Source: Limnephilus marmoratus (taxonomy: Eukaryota; Arthropoda; Insecta; Trichoptera; Limnephilidae). Taken from it: a DNA stretch of 64,000 bases. The stretch lies in assembly GCA_917880885.1 (NCBI GenBank), contig OU862908.1, positions 54,457,819 to 54,521,818 of the forward strand, written 5' to 3'. Below the pieces are notes generated by a model. That model saw only the letters and a program-made list of their open reading frames with translations. It ran no database searches and had not been told where the DNA came from. Each line of letters starts with the position of its first letter. Positions within the stretch are counted from its first letter, which is position 1. A program made the translations under genes and the position numbers. Shown piece by piece: positions 10,694-22,124 of this stretch.

Positions 10694-13407
10694 TCTGTCA
10701 GTTCTTCAGAAGCAAATGCAGCTGGATCAACTCTGGTTTTTGTATTCTCTGTCCTTCTCCAACAAGCCATAAAATAAATTTGGGCAAGAGATATATTTTT
10801 TGCGTATTTTTGTAAATTATGTGACAGTGACCAATCAACATACAGATCTAGTTAGAATGATACACGATACCGAAAGAAAGATACAAACATAATAGTACTA
10901 TCATAAACAAGGAGGAATGGGTATGTTGTGTAATGGTCCGCCACTCTTGGCTTTTGACACCAATTGTGATGAACCCTACCTAGCTGATTTACTTTTCTAA
11001 GCTTCTACCTCGTAGTTTAAATCTCGTAGCTCCTGTCTCGTAGCCACGCTCATAATTCTACCCTTATGTCCTACTGATCACACCACTAGGTATGATGGCC
11101 TGACTCAACCCTCCTTTCGGTTTATTTCTACCTCAGGCTCGTGATTTCTAAACCCCTATACCTTATAATCTAGCTAAACCTACCCTATCTTCTTAAATCC
11201 CTGCGATTTTCTCACAGTAATCAAGATTTAAGATTTTAGTTCACATTATTTCTATAATCTGCGTTGTGTAATTTTTTTGTTTAGATTTTACATCTGTTTG
11301 CATACTTAATATGCACACATATGTAGAGAAGATAATGTATTACGTGTGGTAACCCCTAGATTCTTTTAGAGAAAGGGTGAGAATTTTCCGATCAATTTAT
11401 TTTTATTATTTTAGAATATTTAACCGAGTTTGATAAACAATCCCCGCCCTAAACTTTGTGTCTATTTGATTTCCGTAGGAATTTAGTGTGTTTATTTAAT
11501 TCTTCCTATCACCGCTGATACATCGATAACATAAACAACAGTTAATAAATTAAACATTTCAAGAAAGCAAACCTTACCTTACCGGTGTAGGATGATCGTA
11601 CTCGAAGGTCCAGTTTTCTCAATTGAAGTCCTTGTCTGCAACTTCTCCTAACATAGTGTGTTTGTATTCATAGTTAGTGTTATTGGTTAGTATTCGCAAA
11701 ATTGTTGAAAGAGCAGGAATGGAGGGATATGGGGAGGGGATAATATGTTTGCTGAAAAGTCGGCTCCTCCGCTAACCAAGTGAAAACCGATGAACAACAA
11801 TTTCAAACCGGATTCTCCCAAGTACGTTTGCTAAGCTTATCCTTAAGTCCGAGTTTTACTCTCTTCGACGAGCGTCTCTTGTTACGAAAGGGGCTCTTCA
11901 CGCCAGATGGGGGAATACCAAGTCTTCATGCCGTTTTTCTGCCTCACTCCGACTTCCATCTCCGCCGGATTGAATTTAACTCTACTGGGTCTAGAAGGGG
12001 TATTTCATGTCTTCCCTTATCATGCCTCTATCCGTTGAATGTGGCGTAAGCTTGTGACGGGCAGATCCTTCCTCCCACGTGACCGACCCAGCGTTACACT
12101 CCACCTCTGACTAGCTGACATAAAACTCACCTCGTGAGCCTTATGTTTGCTTTCAGGTTCGACAAGATTCACGGTATGCGAATAACCTGTGGCTTTAATG
12201 CCGCGTCAGCGTACTGTCCGCATACGTCCTTCCTCTTCCCCGCATACCCACCTCGACAATACCGCCACAAGATCAAAGCCGTCCGTTCGAGAAAGGTTGA
12301 CACTTACATTTCCAGATGGCTCATACCCACATACAGGAGCCTTGAAGCTTACGTTCGGGAAAAGTTAGGATTCAGGACTGTATGAGTATTTGAACACCAG
12401 TGTTGTTTAAATGAGGTCACTAGCTCCTCGTGTGTTAGGTATTTAGGATAATGGGTATTTATGGGTTCTTGGATACCTACTTCCTATAAGAAAGATTTAA
12501 AATGAGATAAATCAAGTTGTCGTTGAATCAATGACCTCCTGAATAATTGTGATGAGCTCTCTTAGAGTTTGAAGCTAGTCGCAGTACTTTACTTTGCGAA
12601 AATTTGCACGCTACAACAATGCTACCTATGGGCGATCGCTCTAGTACAGATAAGTCGTTTAAAATTGAGTGAATTTAACGTCAATGTCGCCTTCACATTT
12701 TGACCGCAGATTTCATCGCAAGCTATAATTGATAAACTTGTCCCTGACGTTAAGTTTTGTTTTGTTTATTCGTTAATGAATTTAGGTGACTGGGTCAATG
12801 GATCGCCTTGAACTTAAATCGAAAATTTTGGTGCACTATCGAAGGTCATATAACCATACCCTAATCGTGCTAGTGAAAAGAAGCGATAGGTATTTACTTT
12901 GTAAATACGCTAAGATACCAAAATTGATTAAGTGATGAGTTTCTATCTAATTATGTGTTAAGTATTTGTTTAGCAACATTTCATTCTGTATGGGAGGTGT
13001 GACATGCGAATGCTAATAAATTGGTTAGTTATTAACTTACCCTTACTTGGCGTTACGTTCATCAGTGTCAGGAAATCCACAGGAACCTGTAAAAGCTTAA
13101 ATATTGTAAGGACTCACCAAAGCTCTAATGTCTTAAATTCAGCTCCATCGAGTAATATCATCGATATGAATTTTATTAGAGCATCCAGACTACCTGTGTA
13201 ACTTATCGCACTTTTATTTCGGTTTCCCACTTTTAACGATTTAACCCTACAAGACCCGGAATTCATTTCCTTCCCTTCCCCTTTTCTTCCATATTTGATT
13301 TCAATCTAAAGAAGAGAATCGATTCTTAATAATCGTTCGCTCGAATATTATTTGATATATATAACTATACTTATTTACTCTTTAATAAATTAATTTATTA
13401 ATTCGAA
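10694..13407. other. Non-coding stretch; slightly GC-richer part at 11.6-12.4 kb
   Basis: I recognise no protein. Frames of 89 and 83 codons occur near 11780-12049 and 12134-12385 in the GC-richer part, but neither shows a familiar motif. They could be exon remnants or an unrecognised repeat. Confidence 0.35.
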
Positions 13408-13595
13408 TTTTCTTTAATTTTGTATTATTCCACTTTATAAAATATTTAAGTTTTATTTATTTTTTTTCTCAATTTAAATCATATTTCCTTTTTATAAAAC
13501 TAAAGATTTTCTTTAAATTTGAATTATTCCACTTAAGGACAAAGTTAAAGTTTTATTTATTTTTTCCAATTTAAATTAGAATCCTTTTATAACGA
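13408..13595. repeat. Two diverged ~99-bp tandem units
   Basis: TATTATTCCACTT near 13422 and AATTATTCCACTT near 13522 mark two units. Both continue into AAGTTTTATTTATTTTTT and a CAATTTAAAT block. The sequence is very A/T-rich, so the true extent is uncertain. Confidence 0.5.
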
Positions 13596-14127
13596 ATAAC
13601 TAAATATTAGTCTTCACCCAATTTACAAAAAAACTGAAAGGACCACTTCCACTTTATTTTATAACACTTTCGTTTAGCAACAATTAATAATTTGGATTAT
13701 TTATTTAAACTTCGGGATAAGTATTTTCCAGATTTCGGATCAATTATTATTATTGCGTTGTCACCTAACGATAATTAATATCTCGTAATAAAATTTCCAT
13801 CTTTCGACTTAACGTAAATTTTTATTTAATAAAACTTATTAGACTGTAATTTTCTTTATATAACCTTGGAATAAATAACTTTATTTTAACCTTCATAGAA
13901 CAAATTTAAATCAATTCAAACACTCTATTAAACTCTCCTTCCGCATTGAATTTTTAATTAATTAATTAATTATTAGATTTTATTGAATCGGAGGCTATTG
14001 CAAACACTGATTTTTAGATTTATTATAAGATCATACACTCCGTTAAATTGCACGATTAATCCTATGCGAACACTCCACTCTTTATTTTATCACTGATTTT
14101 TTTTTTTTTTATAAGTATAAGCTGACA

Positions 14128-14200
14128 CTATTTTTCCACTGTATTTTTAAAGTATAAAACTGACTACTTTTCCACTGTATTTTTAAAGTATAAAAACTGA
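14128..14200. repeat. 36/37-bp direct tandem repeat, two units
   Basis: The units at 14128-14163 and 14164-14200 share TTTTCCACTGTATTTTTAAA and differ by a few bases. The flanks up to 16491 are A/T- or pyrimidine-rich and hold no recognised gene. A C-run lies at about 15562-15582. Confidence 0.7.
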
Positions 14201-16809
14201 TTCTAGACTCTATTAATTAATCACCAGGGTAATTCTCACGACATGCGCGACGTTTTAATCAACCTTGCCAGTTGTCGAAGAACTCCCGAATAATCCCAAA
14301 CACGCTAATTTATACCCATCACAGCTCCAAAAGGGCATATTCGTATTTTCCTTGACGAGGAATTATAATCTGTAATCACTCGAAATTTTTTGAAAACCCC
14401 ATCTCGTTATCCTTTGTTCCTACATAAGATCTTTCGATTTTTCCTCTTCCTAAATCTCGGTTCGTCCCACAACTTTGTCTCGCTTCCCTAAGGTTTTTAG
14501 TCCCGGACTTAGTAAGCTGCCATCCAGTTTGCCCATTTTCCACATGTCTTCTGTCTTCATAATATGTTTTATAAACATGGTTTTAATCTTGTTTTTTTTT
14601 TTCAATTTGAACATGCCCATAAGTGATCTACTAAAACTGTATTTTTATTGGCATAAATATTAGGGAAAACGTAGATTCTTCAGTCTCCTAGTTTTAAACG
14701 CTAGTTGTCCTGTATAAATTTCCACGAAAATTATTTCTTTTCCCCTAGTCTACGTAAGCAATTATGTCTCAGAACCGTATTTTCATTATTTATGTGGCAT
14801 ATTTAACTTTTCCATTTTCCCACCTAAATTTCCTTCAAGTAACGGTGTTTTAGCAACTATTCTTAAATGATTTTCCCTTCGTTGTTCATAAGGAATCATA
14901 TCCTGGTTCCGTGTCTACTCTACTTATAACGTTTTGAGTTTTTCCCATTTCCTTATCTGAGTTTTCCGGTTATGTCGGTTTTTTTTTGTTCTCTCCCCCT
15001 CCCTAACTCAAGATCCCTTATTGAAATTTGACGTTTGCCTTTTATGTCGTAATTCCATCCCCCGCTAAAACCCTTTTTTTCCTTTTTTGATATATTATTT
15101 ATGGTGTTTTCCGGCCCACTAACTATTCCTATACTGGAATATCTGTCAAGTTAACTACTTCGATCAAATTCCGCCCAATTTTCCATCTCTCTCTTGCTCA
15201 AAATCCCATAAACTATAAGCCCTGACGTGTGTATACATTCTAATTTCTACATACCTGGCGATAAATCCATTTTAATGTGTTTATAATTAAATTTTACGGA
15301 AATTCTATAATCTAAATACTAGGTAAGAGCAATGTTAATTTTTATGACCCTTTTTAATAGCTAATGGTGTTAATCTAAACAATTTCCATGTGCGAATATT
15401 CCTTGTTTATATCAACAATATACATATGGGGTCGACAACCGTTGAAATGTCTCACTTTCCCTTGCAGTCTCGTGTAACTTTATGTTATGATCCCTACTTT
15501 AATTACGTAAAATGACTCCTTTTTATGAATTAAATCTATCGCAATGTTTGCAGTATTTCCACCCCCCCCCCCCGCCCCCCCTAGGTATACTATTCCAATT
15601 CCTTTCCAAGCACCTGCTACTGCACCAAACCCTTGTTTCGTCCTCTTGTTCAATCCTTAAACTCCAAATTTTTTTGAATTTTCCTTCCCAATTCGCTTTC
15701 CTAATCTCTCCGTTCCGTCTAGAATTGATAACAATAATTTTCCATTGTGTTATGTATATTCATTTTCCTTTAGTACGTTTTTCCTCGAATTTGGCCTCTC
15801 GGCCGTCATATGTAGTTACTCTATAATTGAGAATCCTCCCGCAAGCATGCCCCCTCGTCCCCGCGTCTTCCACTCAATATATTACTGATAAATTTTTTTA
15901 TCGTTATCCAAGTGTGTTTTTCCGCAACTAAAAACGCTCTAATGCACTCGAAACTAAGGTTTTCCGACCCCTGGAAGGTACCCTTTATTAATAACATTAC
16001 TTGGGTTCGTTGTACTAAAGACCTTGAATAATTCGATATTTATCTCTTAGTTCATTCAACCCTGATCTCTGTGGGAACGTCTAGACCATAAATTTCTTCA
16101 CTAATCACTCGGGTCAAAGTCCAATCTTTTGTGTCCAAAATGGGCACGACCCCCTTCTTGCTGATAGGCTGAGTTGATTTTTAATTGCTTTTCCTGCTAT
16201 TTAATTGGTTGTCTCAACTCTCGCGTTTAAAATCGTCCCTAAACCTGGGGTTCCCGTTAAATATCGATCTCATCACCATCTGTGTGTATTTAAGGCAACT
16301 ATAACACATCAAACAACTTAAAAATACCTCTATTTTCGAGCAAGTTTTGAATTTGACCATGCAGATGTCGTAGTACTGCGCTTTTCATCTTAAAAAAAAT
16401 TTCCCGTAGGCTTTCTCGTAAATTGGAAGTTACCATTCATCACAGTTGTTAACTTGGGTAAAGAAGGTTGTAAACAAACTCAGCATTATGGCCCAAACCG
16501 TCGCATTGACGGCGGCGGTCTTTGTAGGTATAAGTCAATATATCTCAAAAAGTACTTAAGTCACGTACCTGTTTTTTTTACCATAGTTGTTAAACAATAA
16601 ATCATGAAATGTGAAAAAAAATCACACCAATACAATATTTATTAAGCATTATATCGCCATTTTTCTTCGGGCTGCCGTCAAAATGAAGGCTCCGGTCTTT
16701 CTAGTGTTAAAACTAAAAAAAAACAAACAAAAAAATTAGCAGAGGATTATTGAACCTTCCTGTCCATGAACCAGAGTCGAAAACTCTTCCAACCGACCTA
16801 AATCCCGAT

Positions 16810-17142
16810 TTTTTTTAAATTTTATATGACTACCTTACAAGAGTCCCAGCTGCTCCCATCTGGAGCCAATGAGTCTATTGCATCCCCAATTGGGGTATGT
16901 TGTGAGGTTGAAGGTAGTGGAGAAGGGAAGTAGACGGGGAAGTGAAAGGTGGGAAAGTACCAGGCTATTCAAATCTCGCTAAAGCCGTTTCAAGCAATGT
17001 TTCAATTCTGAATGGTGGTCTTATACCAGGGCGATACTGAGAGTATCTTCCACTCTGGAACGTGCCGCAAATATACTATACATATATTATTTTTAGTGAA
17101 TTAATTGTGAAAAACACAAATTAATCCAACAAAATTTATTTG
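16810..17142 (-). mobile_element. SINE family 1, copy 1 (head truncated)
   Basis: The body matches the full-length copies at 51842-52241 and 62650-63077. On the plus strand it reads ACAAGAGTCCCAGCTGCTCC, CCCCAATTGGGGTATG, TTCAATTCTGAATGGTGG and CTGGAACGTGCCGC. The tRNA-related 5' head is missing: homology ends at AAAATTTATTTGC. The 3' end faces low coordinates next to a T-run (an A-tail on the minus strand). Confidence 0.85.
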
Positions 17143-18301
17143 CTGATATTATCGATTGTATAAGACCGACAATTTTTGCGTATTATTAACCGTTGTAATA
17201 TCATCGACTTTCAAAAAAATGCGTATTTGTTCACGTGTGTGTTCGTGATCGCCACCAACATATCATCGTCATCGATAACAAGTCTATTTGTCGAGTTTTA
17301 GCTCGATCGGATTTCGAGAAGTTAATAAAGGGTTAATTAATCCAAGGTTCCACTTCATTCATATGTATCCATTCAAACAAACAATTCGAAAATATTTACG
17401 AGCAGAATATTCCAACAATTTATTCGATCATTAAATAAAGCTCCTTGACAACTTTCCATAAATCTTAATTTTATTATTTCAAGAATTATAACTAAATAGC
17501 GAGAAGCAGCATAGAAATACTTCGGCAACTTGAAAGCGTATGAAAGGTGAGGCTTCATATCAAAGGCTTTTCACTTCCGACATTTAGAAGTTCCATGACA
17601 TTTACGTTAGGCACTCGTTTCCAGAGATTATAATCATTAAGAGTTTGTAACTAAGAACAAGAAATTAATCAACTGAATATATTAATTATGTGAATATGTT
17701 AAACATGTTGAGGTAGAACAAGTATTTTAGCATATTTTGGCCAAGATGAACAATAATTAAATTACTTAATATCCAGTTTACTCTAATTTTGCGTTACATT
17801 GGAAAGTAAACCGAACCAAAAGCCGTTAGAGATTCGATTAACGGTCTTTATGGCACCTTCAAATTCTACCTTGATAGGGATTATTAAATTAAATGACTGA
17901 AAGGAAAGGTAATTGTTAATTATTTAACAATTCATCTCGAGTTATTTGAAGTGTGAAGTACTTTAATGGTATTAATTTATTGAATAATAAATTGAATAAG
18001 TCTGAAACTATTTTATAATGAGAAAATGATACTGGAAGGGATCTTTTTAGTTTCTGTTTTGAAATTAGTCAAATTAGTTGTATTTCTTTGGCTTCTTCCT
18101 TGTGATAATTTTTTGTATTTAAAACACCATACTAACAAGATAATTTCACTGTGGTGAATCTTATTTTTGACATTTAAAATATTATATCGATAGTGTTTCG
18201 ACTTGAAATTAGAAGAGTTCAAAAATACAGTAAACAGAAAACGATGTGCAAATGTCCCAACGTGAAAACTGACTAATTCAGTGTGTTTGCTTTAGATTTT
18301 G
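17143..18301. other. AT-rich stretch, nothing recognised
   Basis: There are only short chance frames, and no repeat boundary that I can support. Confidence 0.4.
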
Positions 18302-18489
18302 AGATTTTCACGCCTAAAAGCATTTTCGGGTACACCGCAGAAAACCACATTTTAAAAGGATTAACGCTTAACTAATAAACACGCACTTCACCCTTATCCA
18401 CTCTTCTGTCCTGATGATGTAAGGGTGACCGAAAAGTTGGATAAAGGAGAAAGTGCAACACGGCATGATAACTTTAAAATAAATCACGA
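18302..18489 (-). mobile_element. Degraded copy of the long-inverted-repeat element (family LIR-1)
   Basis: The left end, AGATTTTCACGCCTAAAAGC, matches the reverse complement of the LIR-1 3' end. Like the copy at 29783-29988, it contains ATAAACACGCACTTCACC, then CTGATGATG (18411-18419) and GTGCAACACGGCAT. The arms are too diverged to fold perfectly and I could not define a clear target duplication. Confidence 0.6.
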
Positions 18490-18862
18490 CAACAGATTTC
18501 ATGTTTTGTGGTTCAAACCTAGTGTACTACTTTCTTTGTGTTAACCACTATTATATCCTTCTCACACATCTGACGTCATAAAATCCCTTCCGTGGGGGAA
18601 AAATAGTTTTATTCAAGTAATATTTGACCAGTTATTTGGAATATTAATTTCGCGTGATAATATTAGCAAAAAGTGAAATAATTTATTGAAAGTAAATTTG
18701 TCTCAAAGTTAAAACTCCCCGAAGACAAGCGGAAATATGGAACTTCCAACACATGAGGACCTTGTGGACTTGGAAGATAACAACGACATTATAGATTTAC
18801 TGTAGGAATACGATAATGTATTTGAAAAAAGCATTAACTTTGTGGCTCGTTATAATTTACAA

Positions 18863-19183
18863 TAAAACACAAATAAATTTGTTGTAGATCACTTTTATTT
18901 TATAAACACTCTACCGGTTTCAGAAGCACCCTTCCTTCGTCAGGAGAATATTATAACTAAACTATTTTGAATAACCAAATAAATTTATCTTTCAGTCCCA
19001 TTCTAAATATTTTTCCAATTAACCGCTCTGTTCTTTCTGGGAATCCCGCAATTACCCACACCCCTTTGCTTACCTCCCACTCAAACACCTAAAATTTGTA
19101 TGTCTGTCAACATTCGGTATCACAGTTTAGTTATAATATTCTCCTGACGAAGGAAGGGTGCTTCCGAAACCGGTAGAGTGTTG
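18863..19183 (-). mobile_element. Long-inverted-repeat element, family LIR-2
   Basis: A left arm (about 18907-18965) and a right arm (about 19127-19183) of roughly 56 bp are near-perfect inverted copies around a 160-bp spacer. The right arm reads TTCTCCTGACGAAGGAAGGG, then TGCTTCCGAAACCGGTAGAG. On the minus strand the left arm continues into an A/T-rich tail, GTGATCTACAACAAATTTAT, ending in TTTATTG. A related tail is present at 24601-24662. The arm contains CTGACGA, a GGAAG/CTTCC hairpin and GAAAC, resembling a hammerhead core. Confidence 0.65.
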
Positions 19184-20337
19184 TAATGAAATGACTCTTA
19201 CCCCCCCTCTAATTAATTAAAAGTTTTTATGAAACTTTATGAATAACTAGCTCTATACGTAGCGTTCGTCGCTCATGTCGCATTCGTAGCCTTGTATCTC
19301 CGTCGCTCACCTCTATCCCCTTCGTTCCTTTGGCAGCGCCTCGACACCCCTTTACGTAATACATTTTAAGGATACGTGGCGAGATGCCCTCAATTAATCA
19401 ACTTGTAATTAACCCCCTAACGTTGTGTTATTTTTTGTTTTAAGGGTTTGATATGGTTAATCCAGTTTAATTTATAATTTGTTTGTGGTAAACCCTTTGT
19501 TCTTTTAGGTATGGCGTGTTACAATTCACTAGGGTTCGATTTACAATGACTGACTCTAGCTAACTTGAAAATATCTAACTCTACCATTCGTGCAACTTCC
19601 TCCCCTATTAACGTCCGTTCTATACTTGTTTGTTGCTAATTATTTCTTTGGAATTAACCCGCGTCATCCTCCCTAGTACCTAGTACATGAATATACCTTT
19701 ATACAGAGAATTGGAAAGATCCTACCTTTAGTGTAACGCTGCGTATCCTCTGCTGTTCTTGGGATGCTAACACATAAAATAATTTGAGATTTGTACTCTA
19801 AGTACGGATTTACAATCAAAATTCAATCAAAACAGGCCCGGGATGCACAAGTTCTACAGTCTACAGTCACAGTGGTAAGTGAAGTTTGTTAGTTAGTTTT
19901 GAGTTTTAGGTATTTTTGGAAGATTATTAGGGATTGACATGAAACAAAATATGTCTTGCTTCGATTGGACTCCTCCATTTCCGCAACTGACTTGGTGAGG
20001 TTCAATTAAAACCGCCCGGTCAGCCTCCAATCCCAACACCTCCAGAGAATATTTTGATGGTCGCAAGCGACGAATGAAAAATCGACATGTTTTGCTTCCT
20101 GTCGGGAAAGGGTTTGATGTGTATTTCAGGTTTGTAGGGTGATAATGGGAGTGTCCTCAACCAATACGCCGCCAAATTATAATGGTGATACTGCTAATGT
20201 AGCTTGATGAAATGTCATCTCATATCGCTTGATGTGAGGATCTGCTTCAATTTATGGTGTGGTAGTCGATGTCTGGAAGTATTCAGGAATGCGTGGGTGG
20301 CACGAGGTTTTAGGTCGTGACATCCTCTAAGCTGAAT
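19184..20337. other. No gene recognised
   Basis: The sequence is unique-looking. The part at 20240-20337 ends in a (TGA)n run and could be the 3' UTR of a LINE, but no coding part adjoins it. Confidence 0.35.
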
Positions 20338-20358
20338 TGATGATGATGATGATGATGT
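20338..20358. repeat. (TGA)n microsatellite
   Basis: About seven trinucleotide units are present. Such runs end some LINEs here (compare 36468-36479), which makes a LINE tail possible. Confidence 0.7.
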
Positions 20359-20429
20359 CTTTCAGCATGTCAATGACTAGAGTCCCATTCACTCCTATAG
20401 CATTGAACATGAACATTAAACCGAAGTGG

Positions 20430-21620
20430 ATTAGACAAACGGCAATGTCAGGAGGTCGGTGGAGCCGCTCCTCCCTCTGATCTCGCGAAGTTTGAATTTA
20501 GTAAAGGTGGATTTTGATGTCTTCGACCCTCGCCTCGGCGGTCACACAGCTCCTCAACAGCCCCGTTCTCCGTCCAGCACACCGCCTCGAACCAGTAGAA
20601 ATGATGATTACGTTTTCCTAGGCACGTTATAAACATGCGTCTGCCTTCAGCCGCGGTGAACATCGGTATTTGATTTGAATGAAAATACCTCCCCTCGCAT
20701 GACGGAAGCAGGCGTGACGGAGGCGGGCCCCCACGTAGCACGTAGCGTTCACGGACCTCCGCCCTACGATAGGTGATATCCCAAGCTCATCTCAAATATC
20801 AGCTCGGGGAAGGAATGTCAAGCTCGGCTTCCAGGGTGCTGGGTCCAGGAATGAATGGCACCGGGGCGTGAATCCAGTTCTATATCATCCATTCCTTACT
20901 TTCCCCCTCTACTCTTTCGTCCAAAGTACATTCCCAACCTGATGCTGGACGATGCCCTAATTCTAATTTTGGGGAAGATTATGAAAATTTATCCGGTTTC
21001 CGACAAAGGGCCGCCGATCGATTGCTAAAACAACTCTGTATGTCGTGTTCTCTTCGTTCCGCTGACAAGGTAGCTCCCCACGAGCGTAATCAAAGGGTAG
21101 TGAAGCCAACGCGAATTTCGTCACTTCTTTTCCTTCATTACGGAGGTAGCCCGGCCAGATCGTTATCTCCGTCCTGTATTTAGTTGGCCTCCCGCGACAG
21201 CGACTCTTATCAGCTGACACCTCTGAAGGGGGCTGAAGGGGGGGATTATGGGCGCACGTCCTCTGCCTTCCAGACGTTCCCCAATGCCTTTATGACGATA
21301 CATGTGATAGCATATACGTCGACATCATGAAAGGGCTCCTGCCTCGCTCTCAACTGCTTCAGGGCCGTTCAGACACACAGGTTTCCAAGTCTCCATCACA
21401 AAGGATTCCAATTTAATTGGACTAAGTTCCTATCGTCGCTTGCTCCGCCTCCACATTTGGGAAATAGTGTAGCCCACCGGCATCTCGTTCACTTCGCCCA
21501 CAGATCATAACTGCATAAAGTGTAACCTACATCCATGGAATAGGGAAGCTTAACTCAAAATTGCTCCAGCAATCGCCAGCTCCAGCGTCGTAACTCGTTC
21601 GGTTAAATTTGAAAGAAGGA
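20430..21620. other. CpG-rich, GC-rich block in AT-rich surroundings
   Basis: By eye the block is close to half G+C with many CpGs, unlike the flanks. A 97-codon minus-strand frame (20448-20741) with an ATG at 20739-20741 and an 85-codon minus-strand frame (20963-21220, no ATG start) are present. I recognise neither product. It may be an exon or promoter region of a host gene, or an unfamiliar repeat. Confidence 0.4.
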
Positions 21621-22124
21621 AATTTGCTAAATAATAATAGCAGAGCGCTGACGGTCTCGTTCAATCGCAAATACTAAAGATTTGAGCTAAAATGTGAATT
21701 TCGAATAAAATATACCTAATCGTGAAGTGCTATGCACACTTCCAAGGGTGCGTTCCAATGAAGTCAAAAGCTAGCTTATGTAGGCCTCTACATAACAGTT
21801 TTCTTGAGATTCCTGAAATTTTGAGGTAAAAGGTGTCGGTTTTTTTTTTATTTTGGGATTGAGAGTTCTATTGTATAAAATTTGTTAATAACCATGCAAT
21901 ACATCTGTTTTCCAAACCGATATACCTAGTACGTACCTTGCCTAACAAATAACTTCAATTACCGAGTAAACTCCAAAGTATATTTGAGAATAGATATTCC
22001 TAATGTAATGTAATTTATTATATCCAACTAAACCCCCAACATAGCCTTCCCGAAGTAATGTCCCGCAACGCAATCGTAAGGTATATAACTACCTCTTGTC
22101 CGTTAAAATTAACAAACATCCTTA

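Larger units (their letters stand above)
9599..16709. mobile_element. Candidate piggyBac-like termini enclosing 7.1 kb
   Basis: TTAA (9599-9602) is followed by CACTAGAAAGACCG (9603-9616). The exact inverse, CGGTCTTTCTAGTG (16692-16705), is followed by TTAA (16706-16709). PiggyBac elements insert at TTAA and have short termini of the C-CTAGAAAG type. Both ends also contain subterminal CCGTCA..TGACGG hairpins and a related ATACCTA-AA-GACC motif. No transposase frame is visible inside, and two repeat B copies lie just inside the left end. This could be one large decayed element with nested insertions, or two independent end fragments of the same family. Confidence 0.4.
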
